Of a DNA stretch of 64,000 nt, positions 23,145 through 35,300 are shown piece after piece. A model generated the notes under the pieces. It worked only from the letters and a program-made list of their open reading frames with translations. It searched no databases and had not been told where the DNA came from. The number at the start of each line of letters is the position of its first letter. The first letter of the stretch is position 1. The DNA is from Asterella californica (taxonomy: Eukaryota > Streptophyta > Marchantiopsida > Marchantiales > Aytoniaceae). A program made the translations under genes and the position numbers. The stretch lies in assembly GCA_036924285.1 (NCBI GenBank), contig JAYKYS010000006.1, positions 30,974,001 to 31,038,000 on the forward strand, read 5' to 3'.

Positions 23145-24877
23145 TGTCGTGTTGTGACACGGCTTACATGTGAATTTAGCATAGAATTTATATTGTGTTG
23201 TTTTCTGTGTTTCATGAACTTTTTCATGTAACTTGCTTGACAACATATTAGGTGTCATGTTCTCGATTATCTAGGATGTGAGATCGCACGATAATGAGAC
23301 GTGCCAGCTCAGTGATCCGTGGATATTCGCGTGAGTGACTCTTGTTGTCAAATTTGGATATAAGATAGAGGGTCGAGGGGTTATGGAGGTATTCTTCTTT
23401 GCATGGTGTTTCGTGAGTGTTTCTTAGTGTTTTATATGCAGAGTGAGGAGCTGCGAGAGTTGTATTCATGGATGGAGGATTGATCCGAGTTCCGGATCTT
23501 TCATTTCTAAATCTATTTCATATCAGGCTTCACTACATCCATCACGATCACTTTTGTGGTGAGAAATATTGCAATCAAGTGATGGATTCGTCATTTCTTT
23601 TAGTCATACTTTCCTCATAGATCGATTTAAGGTCATTATCTTGACTTTGTATTGAATTTTGTGTATTTTGTATCATTGTTATCTCTATCGTTTGACGACG
23701 ATGATTATCCTACGTTAAGGATGAGGTCTTAAGTATTTTGGTTCAAGCTTTGAAGATGTGAGGGTGTTTTAGAGTTATAACTCGATCTATAGTGCCAAGT
23801 AGGAGATAAAGTAATCTTCAATCTTCTTTCTCATTGATCTATTTTTTACCAATCAAGTTCATCCAAGTTCTAAAGATGGTTTTGAGGTTTTGGAAGTTTT
23901 CCCAAGGGTCATTCGTGGAGTCTAAGATCTCATTGGAAAGCTCTTGAGCTGGGCAGGAAGATCGATCAATTTGGAGTTATGATTGTTTAAAGTCAGAGGG
24001 ATCAAATTGGTATCTTGAGTCACGTTTCTGAGTGTCTTGAGAGTTTGAGAGATGACCTTTCGATGTTGTCAAGGGGATTGGATATTTGACATTGTGCTGG
24101 TTGCACTTATGTAAATTAGTCCTACGTTTGGGTTGAATTTGACCGTGAAATGATCAATTGAAGTTGACTGTAACAATTGAGAAGTAGAAGTAAAACCGTT
24201 TTGCTTGGATTCAAGGATAGAGTTGTCTACTGAGCATGAGATGATTCTCTGAGTGAAAATTTTCAGGATTGGAGCATGCCCTATCAGATTATTACGCAAA
24301 ATTTTAGCTCATTTGATTAAGAGGAGAGGTTGAGGTTGTGGATTTTAGCCACCGGGGTCTATAAAGCTCATAAGTCAGCACTGATAAAAGGTTTGGTCCA
24401 TTTTGAGCAATTAGTTTAGGGTTTAGAGCTGAAATTTCAGAGAGGAGTATTGAGGGGTCAAAGAGAATTTCTTGTGAAGTATGAGTTGGAAATTCGAGGT
24501 GGGAGCAATAGATTGTTAAAGTCAGATTACAACGTGCCGGGTTTTGAAGAAGAGGAGAGGAGAGGTTTTGAAGGAGAGGAGAGGTTTCACATACATCTTT
24601 TGGTTGAGCTTGAACAAACGACTTGAGGTTTCAAAGTGGAACTTCTTGAAGGTACTCTTGTGAACCAAAGCATATGTTATCATTTATAGATCCTTCATAT
24701 ACTTAGAATAAGATTGAACACCCAATTGTGTTGTGTGGTGCACGTGTGTTACACTTAAGATTAGGTTAGGTCAGTAGAACCGGGACAAAGTTCATCGAGT
24801 TGATCCAAGGTCTAGGCGTATCTCTCTACAGCCAGATATCACGTGTATTTCTAGACCAACTTTCATACTCTATGATA
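23145..24877 (+). mobile_element. solo LTR, 1,733 bp, with 4-bp target duplication
   Basis: Begins TGTCGTGTTGTGACAC and ends CTATGATA, flanked directly by CCGT on both sides (23141-23144 and 24878-24881). The same left and right boundaries are found in the copies at 36734-38581 and 54905-59251, which defines the LTR at about 1.73-1.85 kb. A TATA-like ataagataga lies about 215 bp in. No protein is encoded intact; fragments of an open frame seen in the 58-kb copy are disrupted here. Terminal CA has become TA. A solo LTR is the usual product of recombination between two LTRs. Confidence 0.75.
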
Positions 24878-24881
24878 CCGT

Positions 24882-25713
24882 ATGTCCTCGTATCCCGCTT
24901 ACTTTATTCGTGCTGATGGTTTTTTAAATGCACTACTTGTATCGTATGAGTTCCCTTCCTTGCATATGCAAGGATCTCGACCCTATCTCAAAATCATTAC
25001 ATTTGTCGATATTATCCGTAATTTTAACATTTTGATGCCACTACGTAGACAAGCCAGGGCGAAAAGATCCATGACTGAGATATCTGTGATGATATGTAGG
25101 ACTGGAACTTATTTAGAATTGGATTTATTCTCTCGTCTGTCAGATTTCTTTCATGCTAAATGCCTCTTGGATTACTCTTTGTGGAGAGAGACAGCAGTCT
25201 CTTACACCTCCATTCCTAAGGTGTAATATGTATGTATGCCAAATCCACTTTGGATATTTAACAAATGCTTGAGAGAGAGTTTGGGCTGCGACAAAGACAG
25301 ACTGATTGGGGACATGAAGTGTGCGTGAAGCTCTTCTCCAACAAATATTTGCATATCTTTGTTGGGATGGTTGGGTATTGCTTAAAAGATGAGAAAGAGG
25401 CGCATCACACAACAACGATGAAAAATCTCAGAGATGATGATCAGTGATGGTTGCGAGTTCTTCATCCTGTTAGGCGTACCATACACAAGAAACAAGGTAG
25501 AGCTTGGGTATATGAACATCCTCTCAAGGGTCTTACAATTCAACTGGTATAAGTCTCAGCATCTGCTGTCTAACATGCTTGCCCGTTGTCTGCGTAACAT
25601 GCTTGCTTATGGGAAATGTAGTGCTTCTCCTAGGTGGTTGATGCAGGCTGGCATCCAGAAATGACGATCAGATTTGTTGTGAACTTCTTTTCTGACACTG
25701 CATGATGTTACAG
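24882..25713. other. intergenic stretch, no recognised gene
   Basis: Several frames of 60-110 codons are open on both strands (24882-25226 plus, 25140-25415 minus) but none shows a motif. Part may be intron or exon of the candidate exon that follows. Confidence 0.4.
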
Positions 25714-25934
25714 CGGAGGATATCGAAAACATATTCTTTTTCAAAGATACCAGACGATGTTCTCATTGCCACCATTGCTACTTTGAAAACAAGGTCATTC
25801 CGGATGCAGGACAGGACAAAGATCACGGGTACGAAGATCCGGCTACACCTTTGCATGTGAAACGTGAAGTCTATGAAGTACAGGAAAGGACCGATCCCCT
25901 TCTTCAATTCTTGTCCCTATCAGATGTTTCTTAA
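25714..25934 (+). CDS. candidate terminal exon with a Cys/His cluster
   Basis: Opens directly after a plausible splice acceptor (gatgttacag ending at 25713) and stays open for 73 codons to a TAA at 25932. The frame has no internal ATG near its start, so it would have to be an exon. It contains FFFKDTRRCSHCHHCYF, a compact Cys/His cluster that could bind zinc, then an acidic stretch and a helical Glu/Val-rich C-terminus (HVKREVYEVQERTDPLLQFL). I do not recognise the family. An overlapping plus-strand frame is also open, which weakens the case. Confidence 0.25.
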
Positions 25935-28600
25935 GAAGCATTGGCTCTGACTGTGCATTTTCAATCAAAGTTTGAGTATTTAAGATTAAACTAATTTTTA
26001 CTTTGCTGGTCATATGTATAACTACATGTTTGTGAAGTGGTAGTATGAGGCTACTATGAAAGCACTTTACTGTATGAGACTATTCTAGTATCTGTCTATA
26101 GACATATAAGCGTACTTCCATCTGCGGTGAACAGACACATCAACAGTGACATAAAAATACTTTTGATTCACTGTTGTGTCATATGCGTCTCTGTCCCAAA
26201 CACCGGAAACTAGAAGCAGAAATAAGAAAATAATCGACAGTATAGAAGACCCCTAATTAAACCACAAGCGATTAAACCCTGATAAAACGCTCCCCATGGC
26301 TCCCGGAGGCACCACGTCAAGTTTTATTTATTGCATAGTGAAAAATAATTAGCCTCAACGCACACTCTTACTGCCGGAGGGTGAATATCACGCATTTAAT
26401 ATGAAGCGATCCTAGAAGTTCCATCCATACCTCGTGTAAAACCGCAAAATGACAAAATTGAGTAAGAGTTACTAAGCTCTGGTGATTGCATGAATCGTAT
26501 CTCCTTAATAGACGTGTGTAGAGATTTCATGTGTGCTTTTATTATTTCTCTCTCTGTAGAGGTTGTCGTTTAGTTCCCGTATCAACGAGCAAGGAAAGAA
26601 ACAAATCCATAATTTACTGTTGGGCTCCTTCTAAGGAGGAGGAAGTTCATTCGTACTTGCACATGGTGCTATAGCATGAGGACAGCGTGGCTATGCAGCA
26701 AGCTCAGTAGAAGAGCTTTTCTGGAGCTCAGCTCTCCAGAAATAGGGGAGTACGGTACCAAGGCGACGATATTGCTTCGGCCTGAAGCCATTTCCAACCA
26801 CTTGATTGACACTTCATGCACATTGACGCAGACAAACGTGGGTAGTTTATGCAACAGAACGCCAGTGTGACTTAGACTTATGACTTCCGGAGACACCTGC
26901 CTTGCCTGTACACCTCATGTCATGGTCACTGAAAAGCTGCAAAGAAAACAGTTTGGAAGGATCTGGATCAAAAGCGATCGACACTTGAGTGGAATTTTTA
27001 CTACTGTACGCGAGCATCTTATTATTGTTGCATGTACGATTATCCATCCATCATCTCATGCAAAATGCAGAGCAGGGCAGAGTAGGGCAGAGCAGGATGG
27101 CCAGTGGATTTTGCAGTCTTTCTTGCCTTGCCCAGCTTACAGGGGTATGTGGCACATACAAAACATGGACGACGATGCTGGACATACTTTTATTCTCTCC
27201 AGCACAAGGAATAAAAGTACCTGTGGGGTAGGAACAAAAAACCAAAAAGAAAATCTTTTACTTTCATGGGTTGTAGTTGCATCGTCAATACTGCATTCAA
27301 ACTCCACTTCCACGCTAGTATCGAAAAGATAACTAGTGCAGTTTGCAGCGAGTCCAACCCAGTACTGAAGTAGTCCTCCAACTCATGACTCAGTTTCTTT
27401 CTTTCGTGTAAGATTTATATGTCGTCTCCCATTGGCTGCACATGATCCGATGAATCATGCGAGGACTTGAGAACCCTTTCAGTAAGTAGTACACATTCAT
27501 ACAGGCGTTACTGTTCCGGCCTGGTGGGGAGTGTAAGGGAAGAAAGTGGACATGCAAAGAACATTTCCGATGTTACACAGGTGGAACTAAAAGCCGGAGG
27601 GTTGCCCTTCATCTAGATTTACTTCTAGTTACGACATTGACTCTCATATTACAAATTTGTTAACTTGTGGATATCCTAAACCTCAAATCTCCATGGTTTT
27701 GGTAGTGTAGCACGAAGACTGGTGGCCGACTCAGAGAGTACACACCATAGTACTGCTATTCATTTCGTTCACTGTGAGAGTGACGATGGGCTTCCGCAGC
27801 TCATTTTCCCTTTCATCAGTCCGATGGTGACTGAATGGTAGTAACTACGGTCTGTAGAACCAATTGCAAAAGTTTTACTGCGGCGAACGAGGGGGATCTA
27901 CTGAGCAACAAGAGATGGACAAACATGAGAAATGGCATCAGCTCACGCTTCAGGCTCATGATTATGAGTGAGTGATCATAAGTGGTGACGAGTTGACAAC
28001 ACAGGGATCATGACTCTTCTCCTCCCAGGACCCAGCCATCCAAGGCTTTTCGCAGTATCAGAAGGAGAGTCAAGTCTGGACCCATCTTTCATGCATGAAC
28101 CCGGTCGGTGGATTGTTTCTGTCTGTCTCTCCCTCTATCTCAGGCTATTGAGTACACCGAAGTTCAGTGCCGGAAGGTTGAATCCGTCTCGAAAACGGCC
28201 ATGAATGTACAAAACGGGCAGAGACCCACGTGGGCCGGAAGCTCCGAATCGTGACAACGATTGATAAAAATCTGTTCCAAACTATGGAACTGGGAAAACT
28301 ACAGTCGACAACTGAGTAACTTCATCCCATCAAGCAAGCAACAACCCCACAAGGAAGAAAAGGGAAAGGGAAATCCACTACTCGTACACGCCGTCTGCGA
28401 AGTCCACTGAAACTGGTGCTGCCGGTTACTCAATTGATCTGGACCTTGGTTAGATGCGTCTCTTTGGAAGTTTCATATCAAGAAAGAACACGCGACCCAA
28501 TGAATAGCAAACGGATGGGAAGACCCCATCAAGCCTCAAAAGGGAAAGAAAGGACCCGAAGGGCCAAGCAACAACCACCCCGAAGGGAAGAACGTCGGGG
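25935..28600. other. intergenic stretch, no recognised gene
   Basis: About 2.7 kb without a recognisable domain. A 10-bp tandem (gcagagcagg and variants, three copies) lies at 27067-27096. Overlapping frames at 26669-27332 are open on both strands and look like chance. The last 250 bp probably include the 3' untranslated part of the non-LTR retrotransposon, with a GGGGCT/AGCCCC mini-hairpin just after its stop (28596-28610). Confidence 0.45.
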
Positions 28601-31600
28601 CTAAGCCCCGCTATCAGTAGCTCTAAAATCGCCTGTCGTACTTATAATGTCGGAGATCAAAAAATCAGTACCTCTAGAAACAACTGGCGCACCTGAAGAA
28701 GCATCACCTACTGCGATTGCCCTCCTGTGAACTGCTCCTGCTAAAGCTTTCTGTAGAGCAATGGAAACTCGCTGTCGGAAAAACATGGTGCAGAAAGAAA
28801 GAGAAAGTGGAACTCCCTGGCGCCTCTCATGATAGGCTCTAGCACAGTCTCTCAAAAAGACGTCGAACTCCAAACATGTCGATCCGTATATCTCCATAGC
28901 TAAAGGGATGAAGCGATGTCCCACTTGCATACCCCTGTACTTGGTCATCTTCGCTGCTGCCGCCATGCCTGCAGCCCATCCTGGGAGATGGGTGATCACC
29001 TGTGCCGCCACTGAGTCCCGTGTCGGATCCGTGACAACCACATCAGCCACTGAGACCTGATCCTCTCTCATCATGTACAAGTCAGATCTCACTGATCCTC
29101 CTGTCTGAAGGGCATACCAACGCTCTCTCCACGTCATGTGACCGCTCTCCCGTGCTAAGGCAAACACGACGTCTTTGATGGCATCGTGGGTAGCTATCCG
29201 CTCTCCACCATGAGGACATCGAGCAAGATGACGACCCGATGTGTCGAGCGAGACACCGCACTCGCAAGTGGATAGTGCCGAAGCAACAGGCTGTACCAAG
29301 CTTAGGCGGAACCTCATCGCTGTAGAGAAGATAGTCGGTGTGAGTCGGAACGCTCTAATGCAAGGTCGAGCTATGAGCCAAGAGCCTGCGCCCTTGCCCG
29401 AACAAGAGCGGAGTCGAGCTCTAGTATCCCGTGAGATGGAAGGATCCACTAAGAGAGCATGGAGAACCTGCTGGAAGTGGTGCCCCGTCAGAGAAGACTG
29501 TAGTCCGCGAGATCCATCGGTAGCTAAGGTATCGAATCGAGGGTGTGCCTCACGTGTCTCAAGAGTCAGGCCATCTCTTGTCTCACGGAGACACATCTGT
29601 AGTGGGTAAGAACCATCCTCCACCTCCGTCACGTAGCTCTCTAGAATAGGTCTATCTCGCACGAGAAATCGACAACAGAGCCAAGGTGCTGAGAGGGCCC
29701 AACTACCCAAAAAAGCTGCCGAAGCAGTCTCCTCCATGGATAATAAGCCCACTCTGCCACATGATATCGACAAAGATGTCTGCCTACGTGCGAGAGGTCC
29801 TGCCACACAGTCAAAAGTCCCCGGTCCTATGATGTCGTCAAACACCCTCATGATCTTCCTATCAAACTCTCTGAGGCGCGAGATGAAGATAGGAGATGGA
29901 GGTACTGTGCGGAGTAAGTAACTCGGACGCCGTGCAATGGAAGAGTAAAGGATACCAAAGGCGACTTGAGGATCCTCCAACATAGGGAGATCCTCAATAT
30001 GCAAAACGTCCTCCGCTAGAGCAACATCTAAGAATCGAGAGACAAAGTCTTCTGTACCCACAGGTACTCCGAGGATGCGTAAACCATCAGTGGGGATAAC
30101 AAATCCCTCCGGGAGCTATAGGTCCGACGGTATACCTATGGGAGACCAAGCCTTGCACTTTGACACCTTCACCCTCAGCCCTACCAAGGCCAATTGAGAG
30201 ACAATGTGGTCAAAGGCAACACCGACTTGGTCCGCCGGACCTACGATGTGCGTATCATCGGCTAGAGATGGAAAAACACAACCTGGAGCAGCCAAGGCGG
30301 TGGCCAAGAGAGCTCTGTAGTGAGCTAAGGCAAAGAGGGGTCCACCCAAAGGATCTCCCTGACGAGTACCTGCAGCGGAGCTGATGACTGAGACCCTCTC
30401 TATCGTAGGACCGTGCTGGTAGTAAAGAGAAGAAGGAGAACCATAGAAGGATCGCACGAAAGGGATCAGACCCGTCAGAGATCCCCCACCATCCATGAGC
30501 TCCCTAAAGATGGAAGCGCGAGAAACGCTATTAAAGGCGTTTTCCACATCCACCTGTAGGACAACCCAATCGAGATGGATGTCCAAGAGAGCTCTAGTGT
30601 CGAAAGACACAGACTCACAACCTCCCGGTGTCGCAACTCCAAACTGATGTGGGCAAAGGTGGTCCTGAAAAGTATCTCGAAGCTGAAGGACAATGGTACG
30701 ACTGATAAGTCGTAAGAGAATCTCGCCGATGGCTATCGGTCGAATCCCTCCACCATCCTTCGTCATGGTCAAAAGTCTAGCTGCCCCTAGTACCTGAGCT
30801 ATAGACTGAGGAATATGTCCCTGAGCTACTGCTGCCGCTACCTGAAAAGCTCCGTGAAACCACTAGAGGGGTCGTCTGTCTGAAAACAATCCCGTAGGTG
30901 CTCGTAGACCATCCCAGACAGACCTCCAGAAGATAGACGTGGAGCTGTACACAAGGCCTGGGCAAACAAAGATCTATCGAGACATAATGGCTCCTCAAGC
31001 TGATAGTCCTGAACCTCAGGTGGTGGGGGATCACCCGGTGAGGGGTGAAGAGAACGCAACGCAGCGATCGTCTCCTCGGTAGGACATGCCAATGACAAAG
31101 GATGCAGTGCTCTAGCAGCTCTACTGTACTCTCCAGCCTGACCTAACATCCTACAGCGTCGTATGCGAGCGGAAGATGAGACATCACGTATAGAGGCAGA
31201 CTCACTCCTACCTCGTACCGCACGGACTGATTCCTCCTGTAAGGACGCCCAATCACCAGCACGGAATCTCCGAAGACGGGCCGCCACCTCCCGATGTCCT
31301 CCTCTGCCACCTCGAGTATAACGGAGACACCAACGAGGAAGTAGAAGAAATAGTAACCATGCCGCCTCGTCCTTGGTGTTCCGTGCCAACATGTCGAGAG
31401 GTAGACGAAATGCTTGTCTCACCTCGTCATGAAGAGCACGAGGTAACCGATGGAACAAACGCGGACAAGGGAAACTCGTCTCGAACAAACTCAGAATAGT
31501 GCCAGAGTGGACTCTCATCCACTCCCACGACTCTGGAGGAACTCAAGGAAGAAGGGCTAATGGTGCCATAGTGACTGCACGTGTAGATCTCCGATCTCGG

Positions 31601-31748
31601 CTAACCTGGGCATCCCATGTGGTCGTATCATAGCTCTTGTGCATCTTTCCCACATGAGATTTTACTCCTTGCGAAGTAAATAACTGATTGCACACCGAAC
31701 ATGGTGTGTCTCGAATCAGTCTCGATCTCATGGGAGAGAGAGTACCCA
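28601..31748 (-). pseudogene. non-LTR retrotransposon ORF with RLE endonuclease (R2/NeSL/Utopia-like)
   Basis: Single ORF of about 1,045 codons starting ATG at 31748, the usual length for early-branching LINEs. Order: N-terminal C2H2 zinc finger (C-x2-C-x11-H-x4-H, 31645-31705); a basic helical linker; reverse transcriptase with GGIRPIAIGE (30740), motif A VLQVDVENAFNS (30530-30565), motif B GTRQGDPLGGPLFALA (30310-30360) and the catalytic LADDTHIVG (30240-30270); thumb region with GLRILGVPVG (30060-30090); a C-x-C-x9-H-x3-C knuckle CECGVSLDTSGRHLARC (29210-29260); and a PD-(D/E)XK-like region with SDLYMMRE and VADVVVTDP (29020-29090), then AAAAKMTKY and FIPLAMEIYG (28890-28990). Damage: TGA at 31543, a one-base shift near 30845, TAG at 30116. 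GC content is clearly above the neighbours. No APE endonuclease is present. It resembles R2-type layout; the clade cannot be fixed by eye. Confidence 0.85.
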
Positions 31749-32240
31749 TAGCTAGAGAAAAACGATTTCCGATCAAACGGTAATCATAACAGAAACATCT
31801 CCAAAAAGAAAAAGGAACATAGAAGAATAAAAACAACAAAAATAAAAAGAGAGAAAACGAAGAAAAAAAGAAAAAAAGAAGAAGAAAAGAAGAAAGAAGA
31901 ACCCTGAACCCTGATATGTAAAGATAGAGAGAAACAAATACAGTGAATGTGACAAAAACTGTCAAGAACTATCAAAAGTCTCACAAAAAACCCTAAAAGG
32001 AACCCTCTCTAACCCTAACTTCTCAGAAAATCAAAAACTATTTAATACTCACTCATCTTTCCACCAAATGTGTCAATTCTAAAACCAAAAGAAAGAAAAA
32101 AACAACATGAAAAAGAATATGTAAAAAAAACTACCCCCTATCACACTCTAACACCCTCCCCTCTCACTCTAAAACTCCTGCGATCCTCTCTGCCCCTCCC
32201 CGCGCGCGCCTCCCTCCCGACTCTCTCCGCCGATCATGTA
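31749..32240 (-). promoter_or_regulatory. 5' leader/promoter region of the RLE LINE with telo-box
   Basis: Immediately upstream of the LINE ORF is a long polypyrimidine run on the coding strand (about 31797-31905), then a telomere-like box AAACCCTAA at 31988-31996 with further CCCTAA copies to 32020, then CT-rich DNA at 32125-32235. Telo-boxes and CT-rich leaders are known in plant promoters of translation-related genes. Whether this DNA belongs to the LINE or to the target site is unknown. Confidence 0.35.
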
Positions 32241-33185
32241 CACAAGGAAGTTAGACTTTTAGATGCTCAGATATTTCATATCAGATGGTCAAGTTTCTTT
32301 TCCTTTTCTCTAAAAAAATAAAAAATAGAAAATAAATGAAAGCTTAAAACGACTTCTCACGTGTCGAAATACAGCAGGGAATATACTTTACTGTATAAGT
32401 AGAACACTCTCATGCGCAGATGGAGCTTACGTGTTTGAGTCCAGAGCATGCTTTCTCGCGGGCCACTCATATTGGATTTTAGATTCGACTGCGATACCAC
32501 AGTGACAATATATTAGAGCCATTCAAACCTGTTCCCGTGTTGAAATTTACAGTGTTTAGATGAGAAACCGTAAAGTATACATTTTCAGCCATTGTCAGAG
32601 ATTGCAGAACGAGTGTATTAATTCGACTCATTTCTTTTCAATGATATTAGAAAGTTGTTGTTTACAGACATATAGTAATTATGTCAAATGATTATAAAAT
32701 TTACGTATCACCTCTGGAGATGGTACTTAAACTTTACAGCAAAAATGCATGAAACTATTTATAAAAATTAAGACAATCCGTAAAAACCAGGTTTGAATAG
32801 CCCTATTTTGTCGTTACTAAAACTACAATCAGTATGTATTTTAACCTTTATTGTAGCGGGAAGTGCAGTAAGTGCTTCAGAAATATTTGACTTGAGATTA
32901 TAACCCATGAAAGTTTACTCTGGGTCGAAGAACATGAATGACCACTCGAACTCCCTCTCGAATCTAACGACGGCACTCGCTATGATTGGAACGAGTTCAT
33001 TCACCTGCCTATGACAATAATCTTTTAACTCAAAAGAGTTGAAATAACGGATTACCATGATGGCAGGCAAGAGCTCTATTAACTAACTCTTAACTATAGT
33101 AACTGCGGACATTGCGGAGTAATTTGCAACTATTAATGCGAATCGCCTGTTAAAAACATCAGAAATTTCGTTTCTTCTTTTGCAA
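32241..33185. other. AT-rich stretch without a gene
   Basis: No ORF or repeat of interest recognised. Confidence 0.5.
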
Positions 33186-34095
33186 CCACGGACGCTGAAA
33201 GTTTATCTCAGTTCATAGACGAGGCTTCCGTGTCTAGAGAGACTCCAAAGGTGACCAAGCTTTTGCGATTTGATATGCTATTTCTTGAGACATTTGCGTT
33301 GGAATGCAACAACAGCAAGCCGTTGAGCAGAAAGAGACAATGGCTACCAAAGCCTTGCAATCTGTTATGGGTTTGCTAGATCTATTTGACGAAAAAAACA
33401 TCTCCAAGTACCTTAAGTACTAGTCTTGAGAGTGAAGTTAAGTAAGATGTCGAAAAGAGAGATGATGAGTATATTTGAGTTTGCTATCGTATAGAGCTAC
33501 GAGAGCATGTGAAGGAAATCATCCTATCTCATAGTACTACATAGGAAGAATTTACTCTTCAGATAAAAATAGAGTATTCTTTAGAAGATGTAGATCTAGT
33601 GACTAAAAGTCATTCTTGGAATGAGTAAACAAACCCAATAAAAGACTTGTTGTCACAGATTTATTTTGACAATTTGAAAAACAATTCTTTCAGTTTTCTC
33701 GAGTGGAGAAGCTCACATTGGCGAACGACAAGATGGAGTTGTTTCTGCAAACAGCTAACAATGAGCTACAGAGGGAGTTGGAGTTGCTTCTGGAAGATAA
33801 GATGGAAGATAATGAGCTCACAGTTGATTGGAAAAAAGTTTCTGAAGCAATGGGTGTACTTGCCAAGTGAGAGTATCGAAGAGAGAATGTGGTGATAAGA
33901 TAAGAAGTGATGCCACCGTTGATCATACTACGTCATAGACAACCAACAATACCTACTATACAAGTATATCTTATTTTACACAAGACGTCATTGGATTCAT
34001 TTTTGTGCAAGCTACACATTGGATCAGATGGTTCGTGCAGAGGCGGATCGAGGGTTAGGATTTGGGTGAAATTGAGACCTAGAGAGGAAGGATAG
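33186..34095 (+). pseudogene. Ty3/gypsy gag remnant
   Basis: Coding traces in several frames: ATKALQSVMGLLDLFDEKNI near 33340-33400 and, best, KMELFLQTANNELQRELELL near 33733-33790 followed by LEDKMEDNELTVDWKKVSEA. This pattern (helical capsid core ending in an acidic LLED, then a TDWK phrase) is that of the same gypsy gag family as at 17.5 kb. In-frame stops and frame changes are frequent. No zinc knuckle was found downstream; the next coding piece is of copia type on the opposite strand. Confidence 0.5.
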
Positions 34096-34164
34096 ACGCT
34101 TCAGTTACCTAAGAAAGAGTGTTGGATCGTTCGGGTCATTCATGTCTTTTCAGAGTCCAAAATT

Positions 34165-34238
34165 GCTATCCTTAGATCCATGGAGATCAGACCACCAAGT
34201 TCTATAGGAAATTGAAGACGATACTAATTTTCATTGAA
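34165..34238 (+). repeat. inverted repeat flanking the copia fragment, left copy
   Basis: Contains ccttagatccatggagatca and aggaaattgaagacgatact. The same sequence lies inverted at 35359-35426, on the other side of the copia piece. Confidence 0.6.
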
Positions 34239-34439
34239 TTGATTCAGAGTTCTTGATGAAATTGGCTCGAATGTACGTCGGGCTTGTTGATCACTACCGA
34301 CCTAAGGTTGAGTTGTTCTTCGTGATTGGTGGACCAAGCTCATCGTTCTTGATGTCTGTGCAATTAAGGAGCCATCATCTACACAAAGAATGTAGAAAGA
34401 TTGATATTTCTAAGACACTCCAAAAGAAAGAACGAGTAG

Positions 34440-34619
34440 ACAAGGAAGTAAAATAGGAATGAGATGAGAGAGGTTTTGCCTCTCCATGTATATATAGTGG
34501 AGGTGAGTACAAGGAAAATCCTAATGGTGGGTTAGCCTTTAACTAACTATACGTAACTATCATAACCACTCCGGCTAATGTTAGCCGTTGATCTACTAGA
34601 GCTTGAGACTACATCAACA
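34440..34619 (-). mobile_element. copia-type LTR start
   Basis: On the minus strand TGTTGATGTAG starts at 34619, directly after a purine-rich tract (34620-34631) and the C-terminus of the copia polyprotein. A TATA box (tatatata) lies at about 34489-34497. The downstream limit of the LTR was not found. Confidence 0.55.
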
Positions 34620-35300
34620 CTCCTCTTCAAGCTCGACTCTACATCCTGTACTCCTAGACATTGTATGAAAGCATCAAACTTATCTCTAGACAATGCCTTA
34701 GTGAGTTATCAGCAACATGATCTCATGTACTCACATAATTGAGCTCAATCTCTCCTGCAAGGACCTTCTCTCTAATGAAATGATAGTGCACCTCAATGTG
34801 CTTCGTCCTAGCATGAAAAATAGGATTAGTAGCTAACTTCATGTTGCTAATGTTGTCTCTATATACAACAACATGATCTGTACACTCCACACCAATATCA
34901 GATAACAGACATCGAAGCTAAATTGATTCGCATGTTGCTCCTTGGTACTCTGCTTCTGTGGATGACGAAGCAACCTACGGTTGCTTCGTAGAGGTCCAGC
35001 TTATAGCAGCGCTTCCAAGTCCAAAAGCGTAACCTGACGTGGATCTCTTGTCGGCACTCCCTGCCCAATCAGCATCAGTGTAGCCATGTATCAACAATGG
35101 TCCACCGTATTGATAGTGAAGTTCATATTGCATCGAGAACTTCTAGTAACAAAGGATCCGCTTGACAGCCTCCAAATGTGATCTCCGTGGTGAATGCATG
35201 AACTGACTGATCAGATAGACGACATAGCTCAAGTCTGATCTGGTGATCATCAGGTAGATAAGACTCCAAACTATCTGTCTATACATGCGTGGATCATTAA
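34620..35300 (-). pseudogene. Ty1/copia RT C-terminus and RNase H
   Basis: Read on the minus strand: YRQIVWSLIYLMITRSDLSY (35.28-35.22 kb; WS for the usual GS), QFMHSPRRSHLEAVKRIL (35.18 kb), GYTDADWAGSADKRSTSGY (35.08-35.02 kb) with the first RNase H Asp, SAAISWTSTKQ, then the signature VASSSTEAEYQGATCES with the catalytic Glu (34.97-34.92 kb), and a C-terminal TKALSRDKFDAFIQCLGV (34.7 kb). The middle of RNase H contains stops and the reverse-transcriptase core, integrase and gag are absent. A 3'-end fragment of a dead element. Confidence 0.9.

Noticed and set aside
23510..23535. A primer-binding-site-like tatcaggcttc after 380 bp of the solo LTR
   Set aside because: The 4-bp target duplications and shared right boundary in three copies place the LTR end 1.35 kb further on; the resemblance to a Met-tRNA site is only partial.
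31773..31984. Leu/Phe-rich minus-strand frames that look like a membrane protein upstream of the LINE
   Set aside because: They translate a polypyrimidine tract in three frames; the composition follows from the low-complexity DNA, and the C2H2 finger ORF has its own ATG at 31748.
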